Positions 16,600-27,241 of a stretch of DNA of 64,000 nt are shown here, in pieces (the first letter of the stretch is position 1; every line of letters starts with the position of its first letter). Location of the stretch: positions 1 to 64,000 of the forward strand of contig NZ_JACFXY010000009.1 of the NCBI RefSeq assembly GCF_014946725.1, given 5' to 3'. Source of the stretch: Mixta mediterraneensis (GTDB lineage Bacteria > Pseudomonadota > Gammaproteobacteria > Enterobacterales > Enterobacteriaceae). A model generated the notes under the pieces. The model saw only the letters and a list, made by a program, of their open reading frames with translations. It searched no databases and was not told the DNA's origin. The position numbers were made by a program, and so were the translations under genes.

Positions 16600-17700
16600 T
16601 TATCGCTGCGGTAAATAACGCAACGGGTTTACGGATTTCCCCTTGTAACGAATTTCAAAATGTAATCTTACTGAACTGGTACCGGTGCTACCCATGGTAG
16701 CGATTTTTTGCCCCGCCTTAACTTCCTGTTGTTCCCGGACCAGCATTGTATCGTTGTGGGCGTAGGCACTCAGGTAATCATCATTATGTTTGATGATGAT
16801 TAAATTACCGTAACCCCGGAGTGCGTTACCCGCGTAAACCACCCTTCCCGATGCGGTGGCTACGATAGATTGTCCGCGCGATCCGGCGATATCGATACCT
16901 TTATTGCCACCTTCTGCGGCAGAGAAGTTATCGATGATCTTCCCATCGGTCGGCCAACGCCAGCTTCCCACCGGCGTTGAACTATTGGTCGTACTGCTGA
17001 CCGTGGGTGGTGCGGTAACGGCAGGAGCTGTTGTCGTTGCAACATTTGCTCCCTTCGATGGCAGAAGTTTGCTGCCGCTCGAATGACCCGAATCATCAGA
17101 ATACGTAATAACAGGTTGCTGTGCAACAGGGGTAGATTTAATTTGTGGTGAGGTTGGGACGCCGCCCTGTGTTGCATCGGCAACGGTAATCGCATTACCA
17201 CCAGTGATTGGTTGTCCTGATCCGTTACCTACCTGCAAAGTCTGCCCGACATTCAAGCTATACGGCGCTGCGACGTTGTTACGCTGCGCTAAATCGCGGA
17301 AATCGTTACCGGTGATCCAGGCAATATAAAAAAGTGTATCGCCGCGCTTAACGGTATAAGTCTCACCGGAATAACTACCTTTCGGAATATTCTGATAACT
17401 TCGGTTGTACACAATACGCCCATTTTGCGTTTGTACATCGTTATCTGCGCTAATCATTCCACCATTGCTTTGGGACGAAGATACATTACTGCTTACCATT
17501 CCGCCCTGAGACGGCATAGAGGGAACGCCACTGGAAGTTGCGTTTGCGTTACCCGAAGCCGCGCTCAAGCCACCGCCATCACCGATACGACTGATAGGCG
17601 CCTGAGAGTCCTCGCCTGAGCTACAGCCCGCCAGCCAAAAACTTACCAATGAAAGTGCCGCCAAACGGCGTAATTGAAAAATAGTGCTTCCCGTGCTCAT
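16600..17700 (-). CDS. nlpD: lipoprotein activator of amidase AmiC, NlpD
   Basis: NlpD is an outer-membrane lipoprotein that activates the septal amidase AmiC. From the ATG at 17700 (GGGGGATCA upstream) the product is 366 residues: a lipoprotein signal with lipobox LAGC (Cys about 28), a Ser/Asn/Gly-rich linker, a LysM domain ([29 protein letters not shown]) and a degenerate LytM/M23 domain at the C terminus ([13 protein letters not shown]...[18 protein letters not shown]). The upstream in-frame ATG at 17754 is less likely. It also carries the main rpoS promoter region in related bacteria. Confidence 0.96.
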   Translation of the reverse strand: MSTGSTIFQLRRLAALSLVSFWLAGCSSGEDSQAPISRIGDGGGLSAASGNANATSSGVPSMPSQGGMVSSNVSSSQSNGGMISADNDVQTQNGRIVYNRSYQNIPKGSYSGETYTVKRGDTLFYIAWITGNDFRDLAQRNNVAAPYSLNVGQTLQVGNGSGQPITGGNAITVADATQGGVPTSPQIKSTPVAQQPVITYSDDSGHSSGSKLLPSKGANVATTTAPAVTAPPTVSSTTNSSTPVGSWRWPTDGKIIDNFSAAEGGNKGIDIAGSRGQSIVATASGRVVYAGNALRGYGNLIIIKHNDDYLSAYAHNDTMLVREQQEVKAGQKIATMGSTGTSSVRLHFEIRYKGKSVNPLRYLPQR

Positions 17701-17866
17701 TGATCCCCCGTGATGGCAACCCTGATGTACCTGTCTCACTGTACTCGCCAGCACAATACTCTGTACGGCGCGTTAAAATCTGCTTTTTCATTGATGAAAA
17801 AGGATAGTAACAATATCAAGTACGTGGTGCTATGAAACAGTTGTGAAGAAATACGAAGCCGACGTG

Positions 17867-18493
17867 TTAAGCCAAATCGCCCTGCACTAAAGGTACGAAT
17901 CGGACCGGTTCAATAATCTCTTCTACAAACTCTTCTCCTTTACGACGCAGGCGTTTCAGTACCTGCTGATCTTCGCCGACCGGAAGTACCATAATGCCGT
18001 CATCTGCCAGTTGCGCCATCAGCGCAATCGGAATTTCTGGGGGAGCAGCGGTTACGATGATGGCATCAAAAGGACCGCGGGCGGGCCAACCCTGCCAGCC
18101 ATCACCGTGGCGCGTTGAAACATTATGCAGATCGAGTTGCTTCAGGCGACGCTTGGCCTGCCATTGCAACCCTTTGATGCGCTCGACCGAATAAACATGA
18201 TCGACAAGATGAGCAAGGATCGCAGTTTGATAACCGGAACCCGTGCCAATTTCCAGCACGCGCGAATGCGGCTGTAGCTCAAGTAGCGCCGTCATGCGCG
18301 CCACCATATAGGGTTGGGAAATGGTCTGGCCTGAGCCAATCGGCAAGGCCACGTTATCCCAGGCTTTATGTTCAAACGCCTCGTCAATGAAACGCTCACG
18401 CGGCACATCAGCGATGGCCTTTAACAGGATTTCATCGTCAATGCCCTGCTGACGCAGTTGTGCCAGCAACGTTTCGATGCGCCGGTTCACCAT
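17867..18493 (-). CDS. pcm: protein-L-isoaspartate O-methyltransferase
   Basis: Pcm repairs isoaspartyl damage in aged proteins using S-adenosylmethionine. The 208 residues equal the E. coli length. The SAM-binding loop is [18 protein letters not shown] (about residues 79-96), and the conserved pre-motif [13 protein letters not shown] is present. It overlaps the 3' end of surE by 7 bases, the usual surE-pcm arrangement in a stress-survival cluster upstream of nlpD-rpoS. Confidence 0.97.
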   Translation of the reverse strand: MVNRRIETLLAQLRQQGIDDEILLKAIADVPRERFIDEAFEHKAWDNVALPIGSGQTISQPYMVARMTALLELQPHSRVLEIGTGSGYQTAILAHLVDHVYSVERIKGLQWQAKRRLKQLDLHNVSTRHGDGWQGWPARGPFDAIIVTAAPPEIPIALMAQLADDGIMVLPVGEDQQVLKRLRRKGEEFVEEIIEPVRFVPLVQGDLA

Positions 18494-19248
18494 GCCAGAT
18501 TTACCTCAGCGTTAACCAGCCAGTCGGAAAGAACGTTCTGCGCGCCGTGCGCGGTAAGATCGACATGCAACGCGGTAACAGAAACGTAGCCCTGATCGAC
18601 AGCGGCAAAATCGGTATCCGGACCGGCATCCAGCTTCTGCCCTGGCGGCCCGATCCAGTACAACGTATTACCGCGTGGATCTTGTTGAGGGATAACCTGA
18701 TCTGCCGGATGACGGCTGCCACAGCGCGTTACGCGAATGCCTTTTATCTGATCAAGAGGCAAATCAGGGACATTAATATTGAGGATCCGGCCAGTACGCA
18801 GCGGCTCTCGCGTTAATGCTTTCAGAAAGGCGCAGGTGACCGCCGCCGCAGTTTTATAGTGCAGATGCCCATCCAGCGAAACTGCCAGCGCTGGCAAACC
18901 CAGATGTCGCCCTTCCATTGCCGCCGCGACGGTGCCGGAATAGATCACGTCATCGCCAAGATTAGGACCCGCATTGATGCCCGAAACCACAATTTCAGGC
19001 CGTGGCTGCATCAGTGCATTCACGCCAAGAAACACACAGTCAGTCGGCGTGCCCATTTGCACGGCAATGTCGCCATTATCATGGGTAAAAGTGCGCAACG
19101 GCGTTTCCAGCGTGAGAGAGTTCGAGGCCCCACTGCGATTACGATCGGGGGCGACTACCTGAACGTCGGCAAATTCCCGTAACGCCCTGGCAAGTATTTG
19201 AATGCCTGGCGCATGAATTCCGTCATCGTTGCTGAGGAGTATCCGCAT
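18487..19248 (-). CDS. surE: 5'/3'-nucleotidase and exopolyphosphatase SurE
   Basis: SurE dephosphorylates nucleoside monophosphates and polyphosphate and aids stationary-phase survival. The 253-residue protein starts [15 protein letters not shown] with the metal-binding Asp-Asp pair at 8-9, followed by SGASNSLT (Ser39 region) and [23 protein letters not shown]. In most enterobacteria surE overlaps the end of truD; here a 264-bp spacer separates them. Confidence 0.97.
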   Translation of the reverse strand: MRILLSNDDGIHAPGIQILARALREFADVQVVAPDRNRSGASNSLTLETPLRTFTHDNGDIAVQMGTPTDCVFLGVNALMQPRPEIVVSGINAGPNLGDDVIYSGTVAAAMEGRHLGLPALAVSLDGHLHYKTAAAVTCAFLKALTREPLRTGRILNINVPDLPLDQIKGIRVTRCGSRHPADQVIPQQDPRGNTLYWIGPPGQKLDAGPDTDFAAVDQGYVSVTALHVDLTAHGAQNVLSDWLVNAEVNLAW

Positions 19249-19512
19249 TTTACCCTGACCTTTTTCAATTCAATCAAGCCTCCGCAGGCAGACAAGCTAA
19301 AAAGATCTGTCAAGCCCATACGGGGGTCTTTGCATTCTAGCGGCGGGTGATGCGAAGTGGTAGGCGTAAATATTCCCATTAGAGACGTTTGCCGTAACAT
19401 TAAACGATGAATGTGCAATGTTACGGCAAACTTAAAGCTGCCGGGCTTAAAGCTGTTTGAGATAAAACCGGGGCAGGCTGACCTCCGGGAAAGGTTCCCT
19501 CACCTGACCGGC
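19249..19512. other. unusual spacer between truD and surE with a 15-bp inverted repeat
   Basis: No gene is seen. A perfect inverted repeat has arms GTTTGCCGTAACATT (19387-19401) and AATGTTACGGCAAAC (19417-19431) around a 15-base loop, followed by two copies of CTTAAAGCTG (19431-19440 and 19447-19456). In E. coli the two genes overlap, so this spacer looks like an insertion or a small nonautonomous element remnant. Possible functions are an RNA structure or a protein-binding site. Confidence 0.55.
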
Positions 19513-20553
19513 CTATTCGTCTACGCTGGCGTTACCGTCTGCATTGTTAACCAGTTCACGCACCACACTGGTGGCAAAACTTCCTGCTGGTAGCCAGAAC
19601 TGCATTTCCAGCGTCGCGTCATCCCGCCAGGTCCAACGCAGATCGCGCGGCACGGCCAGCATGGCACGGCGTGCAGCATCCACACGCTCACGGTCGAGCA
19701 AGGCGAGTAGCTCTGCTGAATCGGCCAGCGTATGTTGTTCAAATGCCAGCGCCTCCGCCTGCGGACCGGCTTCGCCGCGTCCCGGCAAAGGTGCAGTAAT
19801 ACGCAGCTCATGCTGATCAACGCGCTTTTGCGACGCTTCCCGTTCCTCAGCCTGAACCACAAACCAACTACCGCGCCCGGCCAATTGCAACGCATCGCCA
19901 TTTAATACCTGCGTTAATCCGCCGTGCTGCTGCAGTCGCGCGCTGGTGACCTGATTAAACAGCGCACTGCGCGCCGCAGACAGGATCAGGCTGCGCTTAT
20001 GCCGATCGCGCAGGCAAATGTCATCGCGCGCCCATTGTTGCGCCATCTTCAGGTTATTGCCGTTGTGACCAAAACGCTGCTCGCCAAAATAGTTTGGCAC
20101 GCCAGCATCGCGAATGGCGGCTAAGCGCTGCTCAACCGCATCGCGCTGACTGATTTGTCGAATAACCAGGCGAAACGCATTGCCCGCCAGCGCACCGATA
20201 CGCAGCTTACGCTTGTGGCGCATCGCTGCAAGAATTTCCACCCCTTCCAGCGCGAAGCCGCATAGATCGGGCATTGCGTTCCCTGGCAGACGGAAACACA
20301 GCGTTTGCTCGGTGACGGCGAGCCGATCTTTCATCCCCGCATAGCTCATATCGCGAACATGGACCCCGAGATATTTCGCCAGCGCCTCGGCAACAAAGCG
20401 GGTATTCGCCCCCGTTTTGCGGATGCGTACCAGCAAATGTTCGCCTTCGCCGTCTGCGTCATAGCCAAGATCTTCTACCACCACGAAATCTTCCGGGTTG
20501 GCCTTGATCACGCCTGTTGCAGTCGGCGCGCCATGCAGATAATGCAATATCAT
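19513..20553 (-). CDS. truD: tRNA pseudouridine(13) synthase TruD
   Basis: TruD makes pseudouridine 13 in tRNA-Glu. The 346-residue product shows the family start ([26 protein letters not shown]) and the catalytic Asp in [15 protein letters not shown] (about residue 79). The conserved [22 protein letters not shown] and RSALFNQ motifs are present, and the C terminus [17 protein letters not shown] is normal. It overlaps ispF by 4 bases (ATGA). Confidence 0.96.
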   Translation of the reverse strand: MILHYLHGAPTATGVIKANPEDFVVVEDLGYDADGEGEHLLVRIRKTGANTRFVAEALAKYLGVHVRDMSYAGMKDRLAVTEQTLCFRLPGNAMPDLCGFALEGVEILAAMRHKRKLRIGALAGNAFRLVIRQISQRDAVEQRLAAIRDAGVPNYFGEQRFGHNGNNLKMAQQWARDDICLRDRHKRSLILSAARSALFNQVTSARLQQHGGLTQVLNGDALQLAGRGSWFVVQAEEREASQKRVDQHELRITAPLPGRGEAGPQAEALAFEQHTLADSAELLALLDRERVDAARRAMLAVPRDLRWTWRDDATLEMQFWLPAGSFATSVVRELVNNADGNASVDE

Positions 20554-21032
20554 GCGGATTCCACTTTCAGCAGCAGCGCCACCGCTTCGCAGGCGATACC
20601 CTCACCGCGTCCGGTAAAGCCAAGTTTTTCCGTCGTGGTCGCTTTGACGTTCACCTCATTCATATGGCAACCGAGATCTTCAGCGATGTTTACGCGCATT
20701 TGCGGAACGTGCGGCAGCATTTTCGGTGCCTGAGCGATAATCGTCACATCAACGTTACCGATACGGTAACCTTTTGCGGCAATACGCCGCCAGGCTTCAC
20801 GCAGCAAACCGCGGCTGTCTGCCCCTTTAAATGCCGGATCGGTATCAGGGAACAGTTTGCCGATGTCACCCATCGCCACCGCCCCCAACAGCGCGTCGGT
20901 TAGCGCATGCAGCGCTACGTCGCCATCGGAATGGGCAATAAAACCCTGCTCAAATGGGATTCGCACGCCACCAATCACCAGAGGACCAACGCCCCCGAAG
21001 GCGTGAACGTCAAAACCGTGACCGATACGCAT
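20550..21032 (-). CDS. ispF: 2-C-methyl-D-erythritol 2,4-cyclodiphosphate synthase
   Basis: IspF performs the fifth step of the MEP isoprenoid pathway. The 160-residue protein starts [14 protein letters not shown] with the zinc ligands Asp8 and His10, and contains the [18 protein letters not shown] box with His42 and the [15 protein letters not shown] terminus. It abuts ispD (1-base overlap), so the two enzymes of the pathway are made together. Confidence 0.97.
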   Translation of the reverse strand: MRIGHGFDVHAFGGVGPLVIGGVRIPFEQGFIAHSDGDVALHALTDALLGAVAMGDIGKLFPDTDPAFKGADSRGLLREAWRRIAAKGYRIGNVDVTIIAQAPKMLPHVPQMRVNIAEDLGCHMNEVNVKATTTEKLGFTGRGEGIACEAVALLLKVESA

Positions 21033-21745
21033 TATGCGCTCTCCTTTAATTGAATCTGACTAAGGTAAAAAGCCGCCAGGGCCAAATCTTCTGGCCGGGT
21101 TACTTTGATATTATCACTGCGCCCGCTGACCAGGAGCGGATGATAGCCACAATGTTCCAGCGCCGAGGCTTCATCAGTAATGTTGATACCTTCATTTAAC
21201 GCCCGCGTCAGGCAGGCGGTCAGCAGCGCGTGAGGAAAATATTGTGGCGTTAAGGCATGCCAGAGATCGTCACGTTCAACCGTGTGTGCAATTGCCGCTT
21301 TACCCGGTTCGCCACGTTTCATGGTATCGCGCACCGGCGCAGCCAGAATGCCACCAACGTGACTTTGTTCACGAACCTGCAACAAGCGCGATAAATCTTC
21401 CAGATGCAGACAGGGGCGTGCCGCGTCATGCACCAGCACCCAGCTTGCGCTTCGCGCCGCGTCTAATCCTGCCAGCACCGACTCAGCCCGTGTCTCACCA
21501 CCGATCACGCGTAATACACGCCGATCGCTTGCCAGCGGCAAGGTGGAAAAATGTTGATCATCGGGGCTGAGCGCAATGATGACCTGCTTGATAGCAGGAT
21601 GGGAAAACAGGCGTGCGACGCTGTGTTCCAGAAGGGTGTGCTGACCAATTTTCAGGTACTGTTTAGGACAGCTCGCCTGCATGCGGCTGCCGATACCGGC
21701 CGCCGGCACCACGGCAATCACATCCAGAGAGGACAGATTGTTCAT
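21032..21745 (-). CDS. ispD: 2-C-methyl-D-erythritol 4-phosphate cytidylyltransferase
   Basis: IspD couples MEP with CTP in isoprenoid synthesis. The 237-residue protein has the CTP-binding start [20 protein letters not shown] (about residues 12-31), the [11 protein letters not shown] motif and VRDTMKRG. It follows ftsB by 3 bases and precedes ispF, the ftsB-ispD-ispF-truD order of enterobacteria. It is intact. Confidence 0.97.
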   Translation of the reverse strand: MNNLSSLDVIAVVPAAGIGSRMQASCPKQYLKIGQHTLLEHSVARLFSHPAIKQVIIALSPDDQHFSTLPLASDRRVLRVIGGETRAESVLAGLDAARSASWVLVHDAARPCLHLEDLSRLLQVREQSHVGGILAAPVRDTMKRGEPGKAAIAHTVERDDLWHALTPQYFPHALLTACLTRALNEGINITDEASALEHCGYHPLLVSGRSDNIKVTRPEDLALAAFYLSQIQLKESA

Positions 21746-21748
21746 GTT

Positions 21749-22063
21749 TTATCGTTGTTGGTTTTGCGCAGCTTGCGCGTTACGTTTGTTCTGGTCAGGT
21801 ACCAGCCGATAGAAGGTTTCACCAGGCTTAATCATGCCCAGTTCACTACGTGCGCGTTCCTCGATCGCTTCTGAGCCGCCATTGAGATCGTCAATTTCGG
21901 CGAACAGCTGATCGTTACGCGATTTAAGTTTGGCGTTATTCGCCTGTTGAACCGCAACGTCATCATTCACGCGCGTATAATCATGGATGCCATTTTTCCC
22001 CAGCCACAATGAGTATTGCAGCCAGCCAAGCAGCACCAATAGCAGTAACGTCAGTTTTCCCAT
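21749..22063 (-). CDS. ftsB: cell division protein FtsB
   Basis: FtsB joins FtsL and FtsQ in the divisome. From the ATG at 22063 the product is 104 residues: a short cytoplasmic start, one membrane helix ([19 protein letters not shown]) and a periplasmic coiled coil ([26 protein letters not shown]) followed by the conserved [20 protein letters not shown]. Upstream in-frame ATGs add a non-conserved extension and were rejected. Confidence 0.96.
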   Translation of the reverse strand: MGKLTLLLLVLLGWLQYSLWLGKNGIHDYTRVNDDVAVQQANNAKLKSRNDQLFAEIDDLNGGSEAIEERARSELGMIKPGETFYRLVPDQNKRNAQAAQNQQR

Positions 22064-22219
22064 CCCGCCCCCTAAAAACGGCTCAATCATCCCACAACTT
22101 TGCACAGGACTCCACACCAGCAGCGAAAATGCCCTGTTTTGCTGTACGAGTGACCAAATCAGGAGGAACTTAGCAGGTAAAGTTTTGTAACCTGCCGATG
22201 CGTTTGCACATCAGCGGGC

Positions 22220-22540
22220 TCACCAGCCGGAGAGAAAAGAGAACAGCAGCCAGAACAGGCAAATGACGGAAATAAGGGTAATCAGCGTGGTCCACAACAG
22301 TTGCCCACGCAACAGCATGCTCAGCGCAATGCCCACGATCACCGACACCGGTAACAGTGCGAGGAAAAATGGCCAGGTATAAAGAAAGAAGAACAGCGTA
22401 TTAGAGCCATACAGTAGGAAAGGGATCGCCAGTGCACACCAGTAAGAAAGAAAACCAATAATAGCGCCCGGCAGCGACGAGCGAGGCTCATCCTGGGGCC
22501 GTTCATCTTTGCGTGCCAGCATAGGGGTAATATTCTGCAT
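22220..22540 (-). CDS. ygbE: DUF3561 inner-membrane protein YgbE
   Basis: From the ATG at 22540 (AGGA five bases before) the product is 106 residues with three predicted membrane helices (IIGFLSYWCALAIPFLLYG, FFFLYTWPFFLALLPVSVIV, LITLISVICLFWLLFSFL). The LPGAIIGF and YGSNTLFFFLYTWPFFLAL motifs are conserved in YgbE. Function is unknown. It lies between ftsB and cysC as in E. coli. Confidence 0.9.
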   Translation of the reverse strand: MQNITPMLARKDERPQDEPRSSLPGAIIGFLSYWCALAIPFLLYGSNTLFFFLYTWPFFLALLPVSVIVGIALSMLLRGQLLWTTLITLISVICLFWLLFSFLSGW

Positions 22541-22593
22541 AGAAATCCTGGTGACCGAAGACGGCAAACCCATATCGATTTGCCGCTGTCTAT

Positions 22594-23199
22594 TCAGGAT
22601 CTGATAATATCGCGGTGGCGCAGCAGGTCTAACAATTGGGCAGTCAGTTTTGTAACCAATTGTTCGCCATCCAGCTGGATTTCCGGCTGCTCTGGCGCTT
22701 CATACACGCTATCAATCCCTGTGAAATTGCGTAATTCACCGGCGCGGGCTTTTTTATACAATCCTTTCGGATCGCGCGCCTCGCAAACGGCCAAAGGCGT
22801 ATCGACAAACACCTCAACGAACTGGCCTTCGTCCAGTAAATCACGCACCATTTGCCGTTCGGCACGATGCGGCGAAATAAAAGCGGTGAGCACCACTAAC
22901 CCGGCATCGACCATCAGTTTCGCCACTTCGCCAACCCGACGAATGTATTCCTTGCGATCATCATCGCTGAAGCCAAGATCACGGCATAAGCCATGACGCA
23001 CATTATCGCCATCCAGTAAATAGCTGCTGACGCCCAGGCGATGCAGCGCCTGCTCAAGCGCACCCGCTACGGTAGATTTACCCGAGCCGGACAGCCCGGT
23101 AAACCACAGCACCACGCCCTGGTGGCCGTGCTGCTGTTCGCGCGCTTCACGCGTTACTGGATGATCGTGCCACACCACGTTATCATCGTGTTGCGCCAT
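22594..23199 (-). CDS. cysC: adenylylsulfate (APS) kinase
   Basis: CysC phosphorylates APS to PAPS, the substrate of CysH. The 201-residue protein has the P-loop [15 protein letters not shown] (about residues 34-48), [20 protein letters not shown] and [13 protein letters not shown]. Its start overlaps the cysN stop by 1 base. It is the last gene of a cysG-cysD-cysN-cysC operon. It is intact, although cysD upstream is broken. Confidence 0.97.
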   Translation of the reverse strand: MAQHDDNVVWHDHPVTREAREQQHGHQGVVLWFTGLSGSGKSTVAGALEQALHRLGVSSYLLDGDNVRHGLCRDLGFSDDDRKEYIRRVGEVAKLMVDAGLVVLTAFISPHRAERQMVRDLLDEGQFVEVFVDTPLAVCEARDPKGLYKKARAGELRNFTGIDSVYEAPEQPEIQLDGEQLVTKLTAQLLDLLRHRDIIRS

Positions 23200-24626
23200 T
23201 ATTTGCCACCCAGCAGATCGCGAGCATTCCAGTGAGGAAAGTGACGACGCACCAGCGCATTCAGTTCCAGCTCAAACGCGCTGAATTCACCGGTAGATTG
23301 CGGCGTATCCAGTAGCGGTTCATTAATCATGCCCGCGCCCACGGTAACGTTGCTCAGGCGATCAATAAAGATCATGCCTCCCGTCACCGGGTTCTGCTGA
23401 TACGGATCTAACACCATCGGCTCATCAAACGTGATCTCAACCCGACCTATGCCGTTCAGCGGTAAGTTATCGACGCTGCGCTTCTCCAGCGAGTTGATTT
23501 CAACCTGATGGAGAACCTTTTCAACCCGGCCACGCGCTTTTTTACCGGCAATTTTGATGTCGTAGCTTTGACCCGCCTGCAACGGCTGCTCGGCCATCCA
23601 CACCACGTCCAGCGTGGCGGCTTGTACTGCGCTCAGGCTGGCGCTGGCATCCACCAGTAAATCGCCACGGCTAATATCGATTTCATTTTCCAGCACCAAC
23701 GTGATGGCTTCTCCAGCGCCAGCCTCTGGCAAATCGCCATCAAACGTCACGATGCGCGCAATGGACGATTCCACGCCAGACGGCAATACCTTAACGCGCT
23801 GTCCGACTTTCACGCTGCCAGACGCCAGCGTTCCCGCGTAGCCGCGAAAATCGAGATTCGGACGGTTTACGTACTGCACCGGGAAACGCATGGGTTGATG
23901 ATCAACGACGCGGTTCAGTTCAACGGTTTCCAGCACGTCCAGCAGCGTCGGACCGCTGTACCAGGGCATCGTCTGGCTTGCCGAAGCCACATTATCCCCT
24001 TCCAGCGCCGACATCGGTACAAAACGGATATCCAGGTCTTGCGGCAACTGCTCAGCAAAATCGAGATAATCCTGTTTGATCTGCTCGAAAACGTCCTGCT
24101 TGTATGCCACCAGGTCCATTTTATTGATCGCTACGATCAGATGTTTGATACCCAGCAGGGTAGAAATAAAGCTGTGACGGCGAGTTTGATCCAGCACACC
24201 TTTGCGCGCGTCGATCAGCAAAATCGCTAAATCACAGGTTGACGCGCCAGTCGCCATATTACGCGTGTACTGTTCATGTCCCGGCGTGTCGGCAATGATA
24301 AACTTACGCTTCTCGGTGGAGAAATAGCGATACGCGACGTCAATAGTAATGCCCTGTTCGCGCTCGGCTTGCAGACCATCCACCAGCAGCGCCAGGTCGA
24401 GTTTCTCACCCTGGGTGCCGTGACGTTTGCTGTCGTTGTGCAGCGAGGAGAGCTGGTCCTCATAAATCTGGCGTGTGTCATGCAGCAAACGCCCAATCAG
24501 CGTACTTTTGCCATCATCAACGCTACCGCAGGTCAGGAAACGCAGCAGGCTTTTATGTTGTTGTGCGGTCAGCCAGGCTTCAACGCCGCCCTGATCGGCA
24601 ATTTGTTGTGCAATAACAGTATTCAT
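23199..24626 (-). CDS. cysN: sulfate adenylyltransferase GTPase subunit CysN
   Basis: CysN hydrolyses GTP to drive sulfate activation by CysD. The 475-residue protein has the EF-Tu-like G domain: G1 [15 protein letters not shown] (about residue 35), G3 [18 protein letters not shown]4 NKMDLV, then two beta-barrel domains. It is full length (E. coli 475). It starts 11 bases after cysD. Without a functional CysD it has no partner. Confidence 0.97.
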   Translation of the reverse strand: MNTVIAQQIADQGGVEAWLTAQQHKSLLRFLTCGSVDDGKSTLIGRLLHDTRQIYEDQLSSLHNDSKRHGTQGEKLDLALLVDGLQAEREQGITIDVAYRYFSTEKRKFIIADTPGHEQYTRNMATGASTCDLAILLIDARKGVLDQTRRHSFISTLLGIKHLIVAINKMDLVAYKQDVFEQIKQDYLDFAEQLPQDLDIRFVPMSALEGDNVASASQTMPWYSGPTLLDVLETVELNRVVDHQPMRFPVQYVNRPNLDFRGYAGTLASGSVKVGQRVKVLPSGVESSIARIVTFDGDLPEAGAGEAITLVLENEIDISRGDLLVDASASLSAVQAATLDVVWMAEQPLQAGQSYDIKIAGKKARGRVEKVLHQVEINSLEKRSVDNLPLNGIGRVEITFDEPMVLDPYQQNPVTGGMIFIDRLSNVTVGAGMINEPLLDTPQSTGEFSAFELELNALVRRHFPHWNARDLLGGK

Positions 24627-24637
24627 CTGGCGTCTCC

Positions 24638-25560
24638 TTAGAAATAACCCTGACGTTTTTTCAGTTCCATCGAACCGGACTGGTCGCGGTCGATCACGCG
24701 GCCCTGACGCTCGCTGGTAGTAGAAACCAGCATCTCTTCGATGATTTCCGGCAGCGTTTGCGCATCTGACTCTACAGCGCCGGTCAGAGGCCAGCAGCCA
24801 AGGGTACGGAAACGCACCATACGCTGCTTGATCACTTCGCCGGGCTGCAGATCGATGCGATCATCATCCACCATCATCAACATGCCATCACGCTCCAGTA
24901 CCGGACGCGGCGCAGCGAGATATAACGGAACGATCTCGATATTTTCCAGGAAGATATACTGCCAGATGTCCAGCTCAGTCCAGTTCGACAGCGGGAACAC
25001 ACGTATGCTTTCGCCTTTGTTAATTTGACCGTTGTAGTTATGCCACAGCTCAGGGCGCTGATTTTTTGGATCCCAGCGATGGAAACGATCGCGGAACGAG
25101 TAAATACGTTCTTTCGCGCGTGACTTTTCTTCGTCACGACGTGCGCCACCAAAAGCTGCATCAAAACCGTATTTATTCAGCGCCTGCTTCAGGCCCTCGG
25201 TTTTCATGATGTCGGTGTGCTTCGCGCTACCATGTACAAACGGGTTAATGCCCATCGCTACGCCTTCCGGGTTACGATGAACCAGCAACTCGGCGCCCAT
25301 CGCTTTCACGGTGCGATCGCGGAACGCATACATTTCCTGGAATTTCCAGCCGGTATCCACATGCAGCAGCGGAAACGGCAGCGTACCCGGATAAAACGCT
25401 TTACGCGCCAGATGCAGCATCACCGATGAGTCTTTACCGATGAGTCTTTACCGATGGAATACATCATCACCGGATTGCTGAACTCCGCCGCGACTTCGCG
25501 AATGATATGGATACTCTCTGCCTCTAACTGACGCAGATGAGTGAGCCTTTTTTGGTCCAT
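24638..25560 (-). pseudogene. cysD: sulfate adenylyltransferase small subunit CysD, frameshifted by a 14-bp duplication
   Basis: CysD forms APS from ATP and sulfate. The reading frame starts at 25560 ([20 protein letters not shown]) and runs to SIGKDSS in the ATP-binding loop (about residue 46). There GATGAGTCTTTACC is present twice exactly (25425-25438, 25439-25452), shifting the frame and giving a stop after VKTHR. Removing one copy restores 302 codons, the E. coli length, with an otherwise perfect body ([12 protein letters not shown]... to [11 protein letters not shown]). The duplication arose between 7-bp direct repeats ACCGATG. It would block sulfate activation unless reverted or bypassed. 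Confidence 0.93.
25425..25452. repeat. 14-bp exact tandem duplication in cysD
   Basis: Two identical copies of GATGAGTCTTTACC in direct order. The ancestral sequence carried ACCGATG at a 14-base spacing, a template for slippage both into and out of this state. Confidence 0.95.
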
Positions 25561-25570
25561 AGTTTTTCCC

Positions 25571-26986
25571 TCAAGCCAGATTGACAACGGCGGACTCGCG
25601 AGTCCCCTGCTGTGCTGAATGTTGAAACCAGGCGAGCTGCCCGTGCAAATTGACCACTTCTCCAATCACTAACAGTGCCGGAGTCGGCGCTGATGCCACC
25701 AGCGCCTCAAGCTGTTCTAAGGTGCCGGTCAACACCTGTTGATCTTGTCGCGTACCGCGGCTGATTACCGCAACTGGCGTAGACGCGGCGCGTCCGTGCT
25801 GAATCAGCCCTGCGCTAATTTCAGCCGCTTTCACCGTGCCCATGTAAATCGCCAGTGTCTGGCGCGCACGCGCCAGTGATGACCAGTCAATGCCGTCGCC
25901 ATCAGTACGGCAATGGCCGGTAATGAACAGCACGCTCTGTGCATGATCGCGATGCGTTAATGGAATGCCCGCATAGGCCGTTGCGCCTGCTGCAGCGGTA
26001 ACGCCGGGTACGACCTGAAAAGGAATACCCGCCTGCTGTGCAGCCTGTAGCTCTTCCCCGCCCCGACCAAAAATAAACGGGTCACCGCCTTTCAGGCGCA
26101 CCACGCGTTTGCCTTGTCGTGCCAGTTTGACCAACAGGTGATTTGTCTCTTCCTGCGGCACCGAATGTGCGCCTGCGCGTTTGCCCACACAGATGCGATC
26201 GGCATCGCGGCGCACCAGATCCAGGACTTCGTCGCTGACCAGATGGTCGTAGAGCACTACGTCTGCCAGCTGCATGACCTGCAGGCCACGTAACGTCAGC
26301 AAGCCACTGTCGCCAGGGCCTGCACCCACCAGAATAATTTCGCCCTGGCGACGGGGTTCATCGCTCAGTTCACGTTCAAGCGTCAGCTTCGCTTCATTTA
26401 CATTGCCCGCCGCCATCTGGCTGGCGAACAACCCATTAAATGCACGCTCCCAAAAGCGACGGCGATCGGCCATGCGGGTAAACCGCTGTTTTACTTTATC
26501 GCGCCAAAGACCTGCCACCTCTGCCATTTGGCCAAGATTGGCAGGCAGCAGCGCTTCAAGTTTTTCACGTAAGATGCGCGCCAGCACTGGCGCAGTGCCG
26601 CTGGATGAGATCGCCACCACCAGCGGTGAACGATCCACGATGGAAGGAAAAATAAAGCTGCATTTTGGCTGGTCATCAACCACATTCACCAGCTTCTGCC
26701 GTGCGTTAGCCGTCTCAAATACCTGCGCGTTCAGCGCATTGTCATCCGTTGCCGCAATCACCAGAAACACACCGTCGAGCTGAGCCGGATCAAAGGCGGT
26801 TGCCAGCCATTCCAGCTGTTGCGTCTCATGCAGCGACTGTAGCTCGGGACAGAGTTCGCGCGCAGCAATCTGCACACGCGCACCTGCACGACGTAGCAAT
26901 TCTGTTTTCCGCGCCGCAATTTCTCCACCGCCGACAACCAAAACTGGCCGGCCTTTGAGACTGGCAAAAAGAGGCAAATAATCCAC
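25571..26986 (-). CDS. cysG: siroheme synthase CysG (trifunctional)
   Basis: CysG converts uroporphyrinogen III to siroheme, the cofactor of the sulfite reductase CysI. The 471-residue fusion has the N-terminal precorrin-2 dehydrogenase/ferrochelatase part ([49 protein letters not shown]) and the C-terminal SUMT methyltransferase ([54 protein letters not shown]). In E. coli cysG is with nirB; here it heads cysGDNC, so all cofactor and activation steps share one operon. It is intact. Confidence 0.95.
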   Translation of the reverse strand: MDYLPLFASLKGRPVLVVGGGEIAARKTELLRRAGARVQIAARELCPELQSLHETQQLEWLATAFDPAQLDGVFLVIAATDDNALNAQVFETANARQKLVNVVDDQPKCSFIFPSIVDRSPLVVAISSSGTAPVLARILREKLEALLPANLGQMAEVAGLWRDKVKQRFTRMADRRRFWERAFNGLFASQMAAGNVNEAKLTLERELSDEPRRQGEIILVGAGPGDSGLLTLRGLQVMQLADVVLYDHLVSDEVLDLVRRDADRICVGKRAGAHSVPQEETNHLLVKLARQGKRVVRLKGGDPFIFGRGGEELQAAQQAGIPFQVVPGVTAAAGATAYAGIPLTHRDHAQSVLFITGHCRTDGDGIDWSSLARARQTLAIYMGTVKAAEISAGLIQHGRAASTPVAVISRGTRQDQQVLTGTLEQLEALVASAPTPALLVIGEVVNLHGQLAWFQHSAQQGTRESAVVNLA

Positions 26987-27241
26987 GTTAACCTTAGCGT
27001 TGTAACTTTGCGTTAACGCGACTATACGCCCCGGTGTTTATCCAGATGAAATTACGAATTGGAATGAGTAGTTCCCGAATGGAATAACGGGCGAAGAAAG
27101 CTCAGAACAAAATGTGCTTAGCGGATGATCTTACGAGCCTTTCGGAGCGAATCAAATTGTGTAATGAGGGTCACAGTTTCATACTAAGCGCGAAATTTTT
27201 TTCGACATTTTTGTTACGGAATGAGCCACAAGGAACGCCGC
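26987..27241. promoter_or_regulatory. divergent promoter region of cysG operon and iap
   Basis: On the minus strand TATAGT (complement at 27021-27026) is a good -10 hexamer about 35 bases before the cysG start. The AT-rich stretch farther up (27040-27200) is where CysB would be expected to bind. No exact CysB consensus can be claimed by eye. Confidence 0.45.
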
